NCBI RefSeq assembly: GCF_000338875.1
Contig: NZ_AOMO01000044.1
Location: 186,001-250,000, forward strand
Length of the DNA stretch: 64,000 nt
Direction of reading: 5' to 3'
Source of the DNA: Vibrio mimicus CAIM 602
Lineage (GTDB): Bacteria > Pseudomonadota > Gammaproteobacteria > Enterobacterales > Vibrionaceae
Shown here: positions 19,228-29,337 of the stretch, piece by piece
Layout of the letters: every line of letters begins with the position of its first letter
How positions within the stretch are numbered: the first letter of the stretch is position 1
Notes under the pieces: generated by a model
Databases searched by the model: none
Seen by the model: only the letters and a program-made list of their open reading frames with translations
Told to the model about the DNA's origin: nothing
Position numbers and translations under genes: made by a program

Positions 19228-20994
19228 TTAGCGGCTTCGAGTTGTACGGAATTCCGCTACCGCTTCATCCATCGCATGCGCTTGGCTAGAAACGGTGTCA
19301 ACTTCGATGAGACATTGCTGAGCTGAACGCATATTGTTTTCAGAGATAGTATTGAGTTCTGAAATCGACTCACTCACGTGATTCATCACGCTGCCTTGCT
19401 CTTCAATGGCTGCAGCGATGCGCTGTGAGTTATCTTGGATCGTGTTCATATCGCGCAGGATTTGCTGCAAGCTTTCATCCAGTTGGCGCGAGGCGTGAAG
19501 TGTTTCTTGGCCTTGATCGTTACAGAGATCAATATCGTCAACCACTTGGCTCATTTGCGACTGAATGTTTGTCACCACGCGAGTAATCTCTTCGGTGGAC
19601 TGATGAGTGCGTGTGGCGAGTGAACGAACTTCATCGGCAACTACCGCAAACCCACGCCCTTGCTCACCGGCGCGAGCTGCTTCAATCGCCGCGTTGAGTG
19701 CCAGCAAGTTAGTTTGTTCCGCAATGCCTTGGATAATACTGACTGCACCACCAATTTTTTCGACAAAAGCGTTAAGCGACGCAATCGAATGCTGGCTCTT
19801 TTGCAAGGTAGAAGAGAGTAGATCGATGTTCTTTACAGTCGTCACCACAACGCCACGACCATGTTCTGCATTGCGCGCCGCTTGGTTAACCCCTTCTACC
19901 GCCACATTGGTACTTTCAGAGATTTCACTGATGGTAGACACCATTTGCTGTACGGAAGTGGCCATTAGCCCCATGTGATCCGATTGCACGTTGAACTGTT
20001 CAATCACTTGCTCCAACTCGTTATGCATGCTCGAAGTGCTGGTGTATAGCTGATGAGATTTGGTTTGCGAACCGCTGATCAATTGCTCAAATTTATCCAA
20101 CAATCCGTTGAAGTAACGTGCCACTGACGTGATTTCATCTTGGCCTTTGAGTTCGGCACGTAGAGAAACGTCGTTAGATTCTGCAATTTTCTGAATTACC
20201 AACAGCAATTGAGTCACTCGCATGTTGATCGAGCGGCTGATTTGGAAAATACCCAGCAAGATCACAAGTACCACACTCACCGTAACGGTTAACTTGATTG
20301 TGCCCATGGTTTGCTGTTTTTCATCGACGGCTTGAGTGAGTGTTTTTGAGAAGGATTTAAACATCTCTTCCACATCATGCGATTGTGCGCGTGTATTGCC
20401 TTGTAGCCCTTCGTTATATTTTAGGCCAATCACTTTTTCCTGAACCACAACGGCTTGAGCTGCTTTGATCAGATCTGAATATTGGCTAAGCGCTGCTGCG
20501 TTCACTGAACCTGTTAAAACCTGCTGATGAAAATCGGCCAGAGCTAATAATTCTTCAGCAGAAGCTTGATGTTTCGCTTGGTCCATCGCTTGGTAATAGT
20601 TTTTCCAAAGGCCACTTTCTGGATCCAATCCAAGGGTCTGATAAGCCTTGACCAACTGCTCAAACCCTTGCTTGTATTCAAGTAAGTCTGTACGTAATGC
20701 ACTTGAGTCACCGAGTTCATATTTGTGCATGATGGCATCAAGTTCAGTTTGCAGGCTTAGGAATAGGTCGCTATTTTTTTGAAAAGTATCGAGATATTTC
20801 GCATCGCTACGCAGTAAAAAGTCTTTTTCGTTACGTCGTAAGTTGAGTAATCTTACTTCCAGTTTGTCGACTTGATTGATGGCTCGGTTGAGTTCATCGT
20901 TGGTGTGGGCAAATTGCGAGGTAGTAAAGAAGATAGCGATGGCCCCTAAAACGGCTATGATGCCCAAAGTATAAAGTTTATTGCGAATATTCAT
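19228..20994 (-). CDS. Methyl-accepting chemotaxis protein, HBM-type sensor
   Basis: 588 residues. The first membrane segment lies at about residues 8-27. The long helical periplasmic domain begins [20 protein letters not shown], typical of the helical bimodular (HBM) sensor family. A second membrane segment ([17 protein letters not shown], around 232-250), HAMP and the cytoplasmic signalling hairpin follow, with [20 protein letters not shown] and [21 protein letters not shown] domains in other bacteria bind organic acids or polyamines; the ligand here is unknown. Monocistronic, with its own terminator. Confidence 0.93.
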   Translation of the reverse strand: MNIRNKLYTLGIIAVLGAIAIFFTTSQFAHTNDELNRAINQVDKLEVRLLNLRRNEKDFLLRSDAKYLDTFQKNSDLFLSLQTELDAIMHKYELGDSSALRTDLLEYKQGFEQLVKAYQTLGLDPESGLWKNYYQAMDQAKHQASAEELLALADFHQQVLTGSVNAAALSQYSDLIKAAQAVVVQEKVIGLKYNEGLQGNTRAQSHDVEEMFKSFSKTLTQAVDEKQQTMGTIKLTVTVSVVLVILLGIFQISRSINMRVTQLLLVIQKIAESNDVSLRAELKGQDEITSVARYFNGLLDKFEQLISGSQTKSHQLYTSTSSMHNELEQVIEQFNVQSDHMGLMATSVQQMVSTISEISESTNVAVEGVNQAARNAEHGRGVVVTTVKNIDLLSSTLQKSQHSIASLNAFVEKIGGAVSIIQGIAEQTNLLALNAAIEAARAGEQGRGFAVVADEVRSLATRTHQSTEEITRVVTNIQSQMSQVVDDIDLCNDQGQETLHASRQLDESLQQILRDMNTIQDNSQRIAAAIEEQGSVMNHVSESISELNTISENNMRSAQQCLIEVDTVSSQAHAMDEAVAEFRTTRSR

Positions 20995-21142
20995 GGCGTT
21001 ACCTATTTATTATTATTACTTCAGCAGACAATCTATAAATATAAATAGGTGTCTGAGTGCAAACTGTGCAGCAGTGTACTGAGAATAATTAAACTATCAA
21101 TACTAGTGTTGTTCATCAGTCTCTGCTTTATATGAAATATTA

Positions 21143-21781
21143 ATGACAATTTTATTACAAATGATTGGTGAAAATGTGTTCGGAGTCAATTTAAGCTTTT
21201 ATGATGGATTCATATTTGATATGGATGGAACCTTGCTCGATACCATGCCTGCACATTTAGCAGCTTGGAAAGCGACAGCAGAACATTTCGATTTTCCTTT
21301 TGATCCTCAATGGCTTTACGGTTTAGGTGGTATGCCTAGTGCCAAAATTGCAATGCGTATCAATGAAAAACTGGGTTTATCGCTCGACCCAGAACAAGTG
21401 GCTGGATACAAAATGGATGTATTTGCCAGCATGGGCTTACAAGCCGAGTTGATTCCGCCAACCTATGAATTACTTTGTCAGTGGCATGGTAAGAAAAAAA
21501 TGGCGATAGGGACGGGGAGCCAGCGAGACAGTGCGCTACGCTTGTTAAGCTCAGCACAAGTGCTGGATAAGTTTGATGCGATAGTCACTGCCACGGATGT
21601 TACGGAACATAAACCGCACCCAGAAACCTTTTTAATAGCTTGTGAGCTGATGAGTTTGCAACCTAAGCAGTGTCTAGTTTTTGAAGATACACAATTAGGG
21701 TTGCAGGCGGCTCATGCGGGCGGAATGGATTGTATGTTGGTGACGGAACAAGGTTTGGTGTTTTATCCACTACCGGCGTAA
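21143..21781 (+). CDS. HAD-family sugar phosphatase, YqaB/beta-phosphoglucomutase-like
   Basis: About 212 residues from the ATG at 21143; starts a few codons later, including the GTG before FGVNLSFYDG, are equally possible because no strong ribosome binding site is evident. HAD motif I is FDMDGTLLDT, motif II is IGTGSQ, and motif III/IV is EHKPHPETFLIA with VFEDTQLGLQAAHAGG. It resembles E. coli YqaB, a fructose-1-phosphatase. A phosphosugar phosphatase or mutase role is likely; the substrate is unknown. Confidence 0.85.
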   Translation: MTILLQMIGENVFGVNLSFYDGFIFDMDGTLLDTMPAHLAAWKATAEHFDFPFDPQWLYGLGGMPSAKIAMRINEKLGLSLDPEQVAGYKMDVFASMGLQAELIPPTYELLCQWHGKKKMAIGTGSQRDSALRLLSSAQVLDKFDAIVTATDVTEHKPHPETFLIACELMSLQPKQCLVFEDTQLGLQAAHAGGMDCMLVTEQGLVFYPLPA

Positions 21782-21807
21782 AAAAAAACTGCCTAGGCAG
21801 CTTTTTT
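21782..21807. terminator. Bidirectional terminator
   Basis: The perfect palindrome CTGCCTAGGCAG sits between an A run and a T run. It separates the HAD gene from the convergent FKBP gene. Confidence 0.8.
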
Positions 21808-21860
21808 GTGGAATGGTTTAGCGAAGAGTTTGTTTGGTAACTCTTCGCCTATACGTGACG

Positions 21861-22334
21861 TTATTCGATCGCCAGTAGCTCTACGTCAAAAATCAGTACG
21901 GCTGACGGTGGAATTGGGCCAGCGCCATTTTTTCCATAACCTAGATTACTTGGGACATAGAAGCGAGTCTTCTCACCAACCACCATCAGTTGAACACCTT
22001 CCTGCCAACCTTTGATCACTTGATTCAGCCCGAAACTGATAGGCTCACCACGCTCAACCGAGCTATCAAAGACGGTACCATCCAGAAGCTCACCATGGTA
22101 ATGCACTTTCACACGGCTTTTTGGCCCTGGGTGTTCAGTACCTGTACCCGCTTGCAGCACTTCGTATTGCAAGCCGCTGTCTGTGGTGATGATGTTTTCG
22201 CGTTGCCCATTCTCGGCCAAAAACTGCTGTCCAGCAGAAAAGTTTGCATCGGCAGCTTTATGATTTGTCCAAGTGCGATAAATCATGAAGCCAGCGAGCA
22301 TAAATACAACTAAGGGAATAATAATTTTAGACAT
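21861..22334 (-). CDS. FKBP-type peptidyl-prolyl isomerase, membrane-anchored
   Basis: 157 residues from the ATG at 22334 (AAAGGA upstream); an alternative GTG start would add ten. N-terminal hydrophobic anchor (IIIPLVVFMLAGFMIYRTW) and a short linker. The C-terminal FKBP domain has VKVHYHGELLDGTVFDSS, GWQEGVQLMVVGEKTRFYVP and LIFDVELLAI. The active-site tyrosine, phenylalanine and aspartate positions are kept. Probably a periplasmic folding catalyst tethered to the inner membrane, FklB-like. Confidence 0.9.
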   Translation of the reverse strand: MSKIIIPLVVFMLAGFMIYRTWTNHKAADANFSAGQQFLAENGQRENIITTDSGLQYEVLQAGTGTEHPGPKSRVKVHYHGELLDGTVFDSSVERGEPISFGLNQVIKGWQEGVQLMVVGEKTRFYVPSNLGYGKNGAGPIPPSAVLIFDVELLAIE

Positions 22335-22557
22335 AGAGCGTTTAACGTCCTTTAACAACGACACCTTTCTCGCTTGAAGAACACCTACAACCTTACGTTG
22401 TTAGGGCATACAGCCACGAGAGGAAAAAGAATGGGTGACATTCTAACTATGGATTATGTGATGGCAAGCAACACATTTGTAAATTGTTGTTGATGACAGA
22501 TAAAGTTTTTGAAAATGTGCCGATAAAATAAAGGAGTTCAACGGCTGAGTGTTTGAA

Positions 22558-23172
22558 ATGAAATTCTGGGTTTTGTGTGTTGCATTTTTGCTGACAGGCT
22601 GTGGTTCACTGGCCACTGATCGCATGTTTAATGACAATCTACTTGATGTCGCTCCGAAGGGGGATTTCGATGTGCGCTATCCGGAATGGGGTATGGCTCC
22701 ACAGCTCAACACGGCTGGAGTGCAGGGGCCTTTAAAACAAGTTCGCACGTCAAGCTATGAAGCATTACGCCAGTTTCTTCTCAGTAACGGTATTGATCAT
22801 GAAATCATGCCCGGTGATTACCCGATGATTAAGCTGAAAAACACCATTAAGTTTGATACTGGATCCGCCAAAGTTTCATCGCCATCCAAACAGTGGTTAG
22901 ACCGAGTCGCGCAGTTCTTGGCTAGCGAATCTGGTATTGATATTGTGCTTGAAGGCCACACAGATAATACCGGTACTCAAAAGTTTAATGACACTTTATC
23001 TGAAAAACGCGCATCCTCAGTAAAGACCGCTTTAGTACAACGTCAAGTCGCTCAGAATGTCATTTACACTCGTGGCTATGGTGAGCATGTTCCAGCTTGC
23101 ACCAACAAAACTAAAAGTGGACGGGCTTGTAACCGTCGAGTGGAAGTTCGCCTCATTCTTTCCTCAAACTGA
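22558..23172 (+). CDS. OmpA-family lipoprotein
   Basis: 204 residues from the ATG at 22558. Lipoprotein signal with lipobox LTGC (FWVLCVAFLLTGCGS). An unassigned region follows, then a C-terminal OmpA/MotB-like peptidoglycan-binding domain (TIKFDTGSAKVS, IVLEGHTDNTGTQKFNDTLSEKRA, then YTRGYGEHVP and NRRVEVRL). Likely anchors the outer membrane to peptidoglycan. Two cysteines near the end (CTNKTKSGRAC) could pair. A GTG three codons earlier is an alternative start. Confidence 0.88.
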   Translation: MKFWVLCVAFLLTGCGSLATDRMFNDNLLDVAPKGDFDVRYPEWGMAPQLNTAGVQGPLKQVRTSSYEALRQFLLSNGIDHEIMPGDYPMIKLKNTIKFDTGSAKVSSPSKQWLDRVAQFLASESGIDIVLEGHTDNTGTQKFNDTLSEKRASSVKTALVQRQVAQNVIYTRGYGEHVPACTNKTKSGRACNRRVEVRLILSSN

Positions 23173-23412
23173 TCGGACATTGATTTCATTTTAAGCTTAA
23201 AAATGAGACGTCACTCATAACAAGCAGAAGCACTAAAAGGGCAGGTGTATGCAGTGCGTTTCCCTGTCTTTTTTGCATTCTTCAAACATTAACCCTATAA
23301 ATTTTGATGTAATTCACGTTTGCGTATTCCATATGGTTTATCGGTTGAGTTTTAATTAACAAGTGTGTATACATTTTCGTTCATAAACTATAACTCAGAA
23401 CAATAAGCAAAA

Positions 23413-24975
23413 ATGTCAGCTCATTCAGCCTCAGCTCAACAAGAAGTCCTCGTTGGTGATCATGAACAATTGGTGTCAACCACCGACTTAAAAGGGGTCA
23501 TCACCTACTGTAACGATACGTTTTGCCGTATTGCAGGGTTCAAATCCGATGAACTTTTAGGACAAAACCACAATATTGTTCGACATTCCTCCATGCCTAA
23601 AGCGGCTTTCGCCGATATGTGGCATCACCTAAAACAGGGACACGCGTGGCGTGGTATTGTAAAAAATCGCACGAAAACCGGAAGCTATTACTGGGTCGAT
23701 GCGTATGTCACACCTATTTATGAACAAGGCAAAATTGCGGGTTATCAATCTGTTCGGGTGAAAGCACAAAGGCAATGGGTCGATATTGCGAATAAAGCTT
23801 ATCAAGCTTTGCTTGCGGCGGAGAAAGCAGGCAAGCAGTTTCAACTCAAGCTCAATACTTCTGTTCGTTATGCGCTTCTGCTGGGGGCATTAATGTCTCC
23901 TGCATTGGCGCACGGATTTAGCGCCAGTGAAGGGTGGCAATGGCTGGCGAATTTAATGCCCGTTGGTGCTTTAGCTTTATTGTTCCGCCAAGAGTTACTG
24001 CATACACCACGTCAGTTGAAGCAGTTACAAAACGAATATGACAGTGTCAGCCGCCTTATCTATTCCGGTGCGCACCCGTTTTCTGTCGCGGATTACCACT
24101 TGAAAATGGCTTCAGCACGTATTCGTACGATTTTAGGCAGAATGATGGATTCAGCACGCCCGTTAGGCGATCTCGCCAATCAATTGAATTCGACCACTCA
24201 GGAAGTACATCAAGCACTTGCACTGCAAGATGGCAATATTCGCGCCGTGACTCAAGCAACGGATGAAGTTGAAAATGCGGCGGAACGAGTGTCTAGTCAT
24301 ACACAATCTGCACACCAGTTGATCAATCAAGTACAGACTCATTGTGATGACACTAAACAGAGCATTGAAACGACTCATCAGAACTTAGAGCGATTGGTAC
24401 AACAGGCTGAGCATGCAACGTTGACAACCGTTAAGCTGAGTGAACAAGCGCAGCAAGTTGGGCAATTGATGAGTGAAATCGGTGGTATTGCTGAACAAAC
24501 CAACTTGTTAGCACTCAACGCGGCTATTGAGGCTGCTCGAGCAGGTGAGCAAGGCCGCGGTTTTGCTGTGGTGGCGGATGAAGTTCGTGCGCTGTCTGGG
24601 CGCACGCAACGTGCAACGCAGCAGATACAAACCAGCATTGATGCCATGTTGGGCACCATTGATGCGTGGCGAAGTGACATTACCGCAAGCCGCGATCAAA
24701 CCGAGCAATGTGCGAAAGATGCCAACACGACGTTGCAACAACTGCGTGACGTTGAGAGTGTGATGGGAGAAATGCAACGCGTGGTTGGTGAAGTGGCGAG
24801 TGCCGCCAAACATCAACGTGAATTAACTGCTGATGTGAATCAGCATATTCATTCTATCGCGAGTGCCGCGACTCAGAACTTGGCTGCCACACATACCGTT
24901 GAAGAATTAGCGGTAGCGATGAGCGGAAAAGTGACGGAATTTAGCGCGCTTTCAAGGCAGTTTGCAGAGAAATAA
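23413..24975 (+). CDS. Aer-like PAS-domain chemoreceptor
   Basis: 520 residues. PAS domain at about residues 18-105 ([21 protein letters not shown] and [20 protein letters not shown]), two short hydrophobic segments near 155-195, then a signalling domain with [20 protein letters not shown] and [19 protein letters not shown]. Architecture of Aer, a redox or energy-taxis sensor that binds FAD in the PAS fold; flavin binding is inferred. No periplasmic sensor domain. Followed by a terminator. Confidence 0.92.
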   Translation: MSAHSASAQQEVLVGDHEQLVSTTDLKGVITYCNDTFCRIAGFKSDELLGQNHNIVRHSSMPKAAFADMWHHLKQGHAWRGIVKNRTKTGSYYWVDAYVTPIYEQGKIAGYQSVRVKAQRQWVDIANKAYQALLAAEKAGKQFQLKLNTSVRYALLLGALMSPALAHGFSASEGWQWLANLMPVGALALLFRQELLHTPRQLKQLQNEYDSVSRLIYSGAHPFSVADYHLKMASARIRTILGRMMDSARPLGDLANQLNSTTQEVHQALALQDGNIRAVTQATDEVENAAERVSSHTQSAHQLINQVQTHCDDTKQSIETTHQNLERLVQQAEHATLTTVKLSEQAQQVGQLMSEIGGIAEQTNLLALNAAIEAARAGEQGRGFAVVADEVRALSGRTQRATQQIQTSIDAMLGTIDAWRSDITASRDQTEQCAKDANTTLQQLRDVESVMGEMQRVVGEVASAAKHQRELTADVNQHIHSIASAATQNLAATHTVEELAVAMSGKVTEFSALSRQFAEK

Positions 24976-25004
24976 ACTGAGTTTGATGACGTTGTTCTGA
25001 CAGT

Positions 25005-25037
25005 AAAATGGCCACATGATGTGGCCATTTCTCTTTT
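25005..25037. terminator. Terminator after the Aer-like gene
   Basis: AAAATGGCCACAT-GATG-TGGCCATTT stem followed by CTCTTTT. It lies between the convergent Aer-like and glpD genes. Confidence 0.85.
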
Positions 25038-25080
25038 CTATCCTTAATTCACCTGCGATGGATACAGGTGGATTGTTGCT

Positions 25081-26619
25081 TTAAACCGCAGCTTGCAACG
25101 GCTGGGTAGCGTGCATTTTTTGCTGTAGATAGGCTTCAACTTCTTCTATCACACTCGTGTCATGGCTCAAACCAAGCTTGGTTCTACGCCAGAAAATATC
25201 TTGTGCATGACGAGCAAACTCTTTATCCCACAGATAATCGATCTCTTTTTGGTAAAGATCGCCACTGAAGGCGATACCTAAATCTTCAATTCCAGTGACA
25301 CCGGCAAGCAGTTGTTGAGTGCGGCTGCCATAACTGCGTAGCCACCGTTCAATCAAAGATTCGGCAATGAAAGGGAAAGCCGTGATCAACTGGTTTTTCA
25401 GCGCCGCGTGATCGAAACTTTCTCCGCCGGGTAGTGGAGCATTCGCTGTCCATGGCGCTTTCATATGCGGGAAGAAAGGCGCGAGGTGCTTCATGGCAGC
25501 TTCGCCCAGCTTGCGGTAAGTCGTCAGCTTGCCACCGAAAATGGACAGTAGCGGTGCTTCATCAGCCTGCTGATCCATTGATAAGGTGTAATCACGAGTG
25601 ATGGCCTGCGGCGAGTTGGATTCATCATCACATAATGGGCGTACACCACTGAACTCGGCAACAATGTCTGAACGAGCAATTTCGCGCATAAAATGTTTAT
25701 TAACGACAGAGATCAGGTAATCGCGCTCGGTATCGGTGATCATCACCTTTCTCGGATCGCCTTTGTATTCCACATCCGTTGTGCCGATCATCGAATACTT
25801 ATCGAGGTAAGGGATGACAAACACAATCCGTTTATCTTCATTCTGCAGGATATAGGCTTGTGGCTCATCATGAATGCGCGGCACGATAATGTGTGAGCCT
25901 TGAATAAGGCGAATGCCATAAGGTGAGCTCACCTGTGCGTTGTCATTCAAAAATTGTTTCACCCAAGGGCCTGCCGCATTCACTAACGCATGGCTGCGAC
26001 GCTCAAAACGCTGCTGAGAGTGTTCATCCAGCAGGGTGACATGCCACAAATCGCCCACACGTTGCGCTTTTTCGACAGTGCAATAGTTCAACACTTCCGC
26101 ACCTTGTTCTTGAGCTTGCATTGCGTTGAGGATCACCAAACGCGCATCATCCACCCAGCAGTCAGAATATTCAAAGCCAATTTGCATTTCAGGCTTGGTC
26201 ACTGCGCCTGCTTTCAAAGTGACTTTATGGCTCGCAGGAAGGGAAGTGCGCTTACCCAGATTGTCGTAAAGAAATAGACCGGCACGGATCATCCATGCAG
26301 GACGCAAGAAAGGACGATGTGGCAAACGAAAGCGCATTGGGGTGACAATGTGTGGTGCTTTTTTCAGTAGCACTTCACGTTCGGCAAGTGCTTCACTCAC
26401 CAAACGAAATTCGTAATGTTCTAAATAACGTAAACCACCATGCACGAGCTTGGAGCTGGCAGAGGAAGTAGCACTAGCAAAGTCTTTGGCATCGTACAGG
26501 CCAACTTTTAGGCCACGGCCAGAAGCGTCAGCCGCAATACCTGCACCGTTGATACCGCCACCAACAATAATCAAATCGAGCACTTCATCTTGGGTAAAAT
26601 GTGTTGAGCGAGCGTTCAT
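25081..26619 (-). CDS. glpD: Aerobic glycerol-3-phosphate dehydrogenase
   Basis: 512 residues; E. coli GlpD has 501. FAD-binding N-terminus LDLIIVGGGINGAGIAADAS, then SSASSKLVHGGLRYLE, the segment MIGTTDVEYKGDP and the C-terminal dehydrogenase cap with FGGKLTTYRKLGEAA. Membrane-associated flavoenzyme that oxidises glycerol-3-phosphate to dihydroxyacetone phosphate and feeds the quinone pool. A GlpR-like palindrome lies 40 bases upstream of the start. Confidence 0.95.
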   Translation of the reverse strand: MNARSTHFTQDEVLDLIIVGGGINGAGIAADASGRGLKVGLYDAKDFASATSSASSKLVHGGLRYLEHYEFRLVSEALAEREVLLKKAPHIVTPMRFRLPHRPFLRPAWMIRAGLFLYDNLGKRTSLPASHKVTLKAGAVTKPEMQIGFEYSDCWVDDARLVILNAMQAQEQGAEVLNYCTVEKAQRVGDLWHVTLLDEHSQQRFERRSHALVNAAGPWVKQFLNDNAQVSSPYGIRLIQGSHIIVPRIHDEPQAYILQNEDKRIVFVIPYLDKYSMIGTTDVEYKGDPRKVMITDTERDYLISVVNKHFMREIARSDIVAEFSGVRPLCDDESNSPQAITRDYTLSMDQQADEAPLLSIFGGKLTTYRKLGEAAMKHLAPFFPHMKAPWTANAPLPGGESFDHAALKNQLITAFPFIAESLIERWLRSYGSRTQQLLAGVTGIEDLGIAFSGDLYQKEIDYLWDKEFARHAQDIFWRRTKLGLSHDTSVIEEVEAYLQQKMHATQPLQAAV

Positions 26620-26658
26620 TTTCTATCTCCGCGCTTAATTGTTTTTCGTTTTTGTTCT

Positions 26659-26682
26659 TTAATGTTCGTATGAAACCATTAA
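26659..26682. promoter_or_regulatory. Possible GlpR operator upstream of glpD
   Basis: Imperfect palindrome with outer arms TTAATG and CATTAA, containing AATGTTCGTATGAAACCATT. The left half matches the E. coli GlpR half-site AATGTTCG. Located 40-63 bases before the glpD start codon. The assignment is by resemblance only. Confidence 0.45.
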
Positions 26683-26814
26683 AGCGGTCAATAGAGCAAT
26701 ACTTACTGTGTAAAATTTGATCTCAATCATAAATGAAAGCGGATTTTTCCTTTTGAGACAGAAGTTCTAAAGGAAAAGTGTGATAGGCGAATTATAGGTA
26801 ATGAAATTGCAGGT

Positions 26815-26845
26815 AATAAAAAGCCCACCATTGAAAGGCGGGCTT
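26815..26845 (-). terminator. Terminator of the 145-residue hypothetical gene
   Basis: In the minus direction the sequence reads AAGCCCGCC-TTTCAAT-GGTGGGCTTTTTATT, a G+C stem with one G-U pair followed by T residues, about 25 bases past the stop codon. Confidence 0.8.
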
Positions 26846-26869
26846 GGAGATAAAGTGCGAAGCCGTGGT

Positions 26870-27307
26870 TTATTTCGCAAACACGTCTTTGAAGTCACGC
26901 TTCAAGATTGGGTCGCGGCGTGCTTTTTTGATCTGCTTAACCATGTCTTTGACACAGTTGCTCAGTACTTGGTCGAGAAGTTGAGCGCGGTACGCGTCTT
27001 TATCTTCTTCGCTCATGTCTTTAGGAAGGTTCAGCGTTGGGAACTCTTCCATCACATTCAGGCCAGCAAAAGCTTGGCTTACGGAGATCAGCGCATGGAA
27101 CTGTTCAAAGTTATCCAAGATGTTTTGCGCACTGGCTGGCAGTGCATCCCATGCCTCACGAACCACTTCTTCAGAGACTTCATGGATCGAAGTCACCATA
27201 TGGAACATCGCTTCAGGCACCTGATCAAACTCTAGAACTTGACGCAGTTCAGGAGAGATGGATTCTAGGTCCACTTTTGGTGTTTCGGTTTGGTTTGTCT
27301 CAGACAT
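26870..27307 (-). CDS. Conserved Vibrio hypothetical protein, possibly DUF3069
   Basis: 145 residues, acidic at the N-terminus and basic at the C-terminus (KQIKKARRDPILKRDFKDVF). No signal peptide or membrane segment; predicted mostly helical. I associate it with DUF3069 from vibrios, at low certainty. It is monocistronic, starts after a short promoter region and ends in a good terminator. No function can be inferred from the sequence or the neighbours (glpD and dedA). Confidence 0.75.
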   Translation of the reverse strand: MSETNQTETPKVDLESISPELRQVLEFDQVPEAMFHMVTSIHEVSEEVVREAWDALPASAQNILDNFEQFHALISVSQAFAGLNVMEEFPTLNLPKDMSEEDKDAYRAQLLDQVLSNCVKDMVKQIKKARRDPILKRDFKDVFAK

Positions 27308-27558
27308 GGAAAATTCTCATTAGAGTGAAAAACGCCATGCTAAAAACTTATCCCAAAATGTCAATACAACAGCGATAAATTGCTGTTCTGTGCACGTTTA
27401 ACGCTTCTTTTACCACCAATTCCTCACCATTTTTCCTTTGTCTATTTCTTATTTTTTACAGATTTTTTTACGTCGAATTTTCTTACCGTGCGAAATTTTA
27501 AATAGGCCGATACGGTCTAGAGTAATAAGTATGGTGAATATCAATCACGGATTAATTA

Positions 27559-28140
27559 ATGGATTTGGCGTTAAGCGAATGGATTATGGCACACAGCAGC
27601 TCATCACTATGGGTGTTTATCGGCATCGTCTTACTTTCTTATCTGCTAGAAGACGTGGCGATAGTGACGGCCGCTGGGTTAGCCAGTCAACACATTACTT
27701 CTCTGCCACTTGCTTTATTCGCGGTGTTTGTCGGCATTGCGACTGGGGATATCGCACTCTATTACCTTGGGCGTTACTGCCGCTACTTTCGTGGTGTGCG
27801 CTACCGGTTACTTACCAATTCGTATTTTCGAATGGTTCGCCTTCGTTTATTAGAAAGACCGTTTCTCAATCTCTTTATTATTCGTTTTATCCCAGGACTG
27901 CGCACGGTGGGCTTTACGTTAAGTGGTTATGTGGCTTTGCCGCTTCGGCTGTTTATGAGCACTGTGTTGATTGCTACAGCGCTGTGGACGGTGCTGGTTT
28001 TCTTCGCCATCTATCAATTAGGCAGTCAGGCTTGGTTTCAAGCCAGTGAATATCGTTGGTGGTGGTTGAGTCTGTTGGTTGTGTTTTTACTCGGTTTTAA
28101 TCGTTTGTTCAGTGCCAAAGTTATTAAGGAAATAGCATGA
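27559..28140 (+). CDS. DedA/SNARE-associated (VTT) family membrane protein
   Basis: 193 residues with several hydrophobic segments. DedA hallmarks: LLSYLLEDVAIVTAAGLAS near the start (E-x8-P-like region changed), GDIALYYLGRYCRYFRG, and the arginine-containing segment FIIRFIPGLRTVGFTLSGY. DedA proteins act in polyprenyl-phosphate or lipid translocation. Overlaps the next gene by four bases (ATGA), so the two products are made together. An overlapping ORF in another frame from 27438 is a shadow. Confidence 0.88.
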   Translation: MDLALSEWIMAHSSSSLWVFIGIVLLSYLLEDVAIVTAAGLASQHITSLPLALFAVFVGIATGDIALYYLGRYCRYFRGVRYRLLTNSYFRMVRLRLLERPFLNLFIIRFIPGLRTVGFTLSGYVALPLRLFMSTVLIATALWTVLVFFAIYQLGSQAWFQASEYRWWWLSLLVVFLLGFNRLFSAKVIKEIA

Positions 28141-29270
28141 CGGTTCTCTCTTCTGTCGCTTATATCGCAGACAATAAAGTCAATGCAGGAATGCCTTTGC
28201 TGGAGGTGGATACTCACCGCGCCATTTCACCTTTCGAGTTTTTGCCGAGTTGGTTTTTTTATACCCCCGTCGTACTGCAAAGTTTGGCACTTGGTCTTTA
28301 TTACCGTGATTGGCGTTTACCTTTAGTTGCTAACCCAACCATTCGTTTGAGCGGCATGGTAGGGGAGTCGAAACACGACATTCTCAGCCTTGCAGGAGAA
28401 CATGCTCGCCACTGGATTTCTCCTTTCATTACTTGGACAGTCACTAGCCATGATCTTGATGTACAAGTTGAGATGGTTCTACAACGCTTATCACAAGCCG
28501 ATTTGACTTTCCCCTTGGTGGCGAAACCAGATTTAGGTTGCCGAGGTGTCGGGGTCAAACTCATCCATAACCGTGAACAGCTGAGCGATTATCTGCATCG
28601 CTTTCCGCCGCAAGCCCGCTTTCTTCTGCAGAAAAAAGCACCTTATCGAGCGGAAGCAGGGATTTTTTATGTGCGTTTCCCCGGTGAAGCCCATGGTCGC
28701 ATCATCTCTATGACCCTGAAATACGCACCGAGTGTCGTCGGTGATGGGGTACGTACATTGCGTGAATTAATCCACGCTTGTCCGCGTGCGGGGCAACTTG
28801 CCCACCTTTACCTGCCAAGACATCCCGACAAATTAGATTGGGTAGTGCCAGCGGGGGAGGAATTCCAATTGGCGTTTGCAGGTAGTCATAGCCGAGGTTC
28901 CATTTTCCGAAATGGCAATCGCTACATCACACAAGCTTTAGTCCACCGACTTGATGCGATCTTTGATGATTTTCCCGGTTTTCACTACGGACGACTGGAT
29001 GTGAAGTTCAGCAATATTGATGCGCTGATGCGTGGTGAAGAATTCACTATCTTGGAAGTGAATGGCGCGAGCAGTGAAGCTGCGCATATTTGGGATCGTG
29101 ATACTCCGCTTGGTGAGATTTTCTCCATGCTGCTTAAGCAATACCGCATTTTGTATGCAATTGGTGCAGAGCAGAAAAAAAGAGGCCACAAACCGCCAAG
29201 CTTGCGCTCACTTTTGCGAGCTTGGAAAGAGGAAAAACAATTGATTGGTCACTACCCAGAAACTGACTAG
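28137..29270 (+). CDS. ATP-grasp enzyme, D-Ala-D-Ala ligase-like
   Basis: 377 residues, soluble. The ATP-grasp core is visible: FPLVAKPDLGCRGVGVKLI (nucleotide-binding loop), ARFLLQKKAPYRAEAGIFYVR, and the metal-binding end RLDVKFSNI with FTILEVNGASSEAAHIWD. These enzymes join a carboxylate to an amine or similar nucleophile through an acyl phosphate. The substrate is unknown. Coupling by an ATGA overlap to a DedA-family membrane protein suggests a joint role in the envelope or in a lipid-linked product. Confidence 0.82.
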   Translation: MTVLSSVAYIADNKVNAGMPLLEVDTHRAISPFEFLPSWFFYTPVVLQSLALGLYYRDWRLPLVANPTIRLSGMVGESKHDILSLAGEHARHWISPFITWTVTSHDLDVQVEMVLQRLSQADLTFPLVAKPDLGCRGVGVKLIHNREQLSDYLHRFPPQARFLLQKKAPYRAEAGIFYVRFPGEAHGRIISMTLKYAPSVVGDGVRTLRELIHACPRAGQLAHLYLPRHPDKLDWVVPAGEEFQLAFAGSHSRGSIFRNGNRYITQALVHRLDAIFDDFPGFHYGRLDVKFSNIDALMRGEEFTILEVNGASSEAAHIWDRDTPLGEIFSMLLKQYRILYAIGAEQKKRGHKPPSLRSLLRAWKEEKQLIGHYPETD

Positions 29271-29337
29271 ACCCGCAGAGGATTCAGTCAGGAGTCGATT
29301 AAGCCCAGACGAACTGAACTTTATTTGAGGACATTTT

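Noticed and set aside
27438-28049. A 203-codon open frame overlapping the dedA-like gene
   Set aside because: It runs in another frame over a clear DedA protein, has no recognisable domain and no ribosome binding site.
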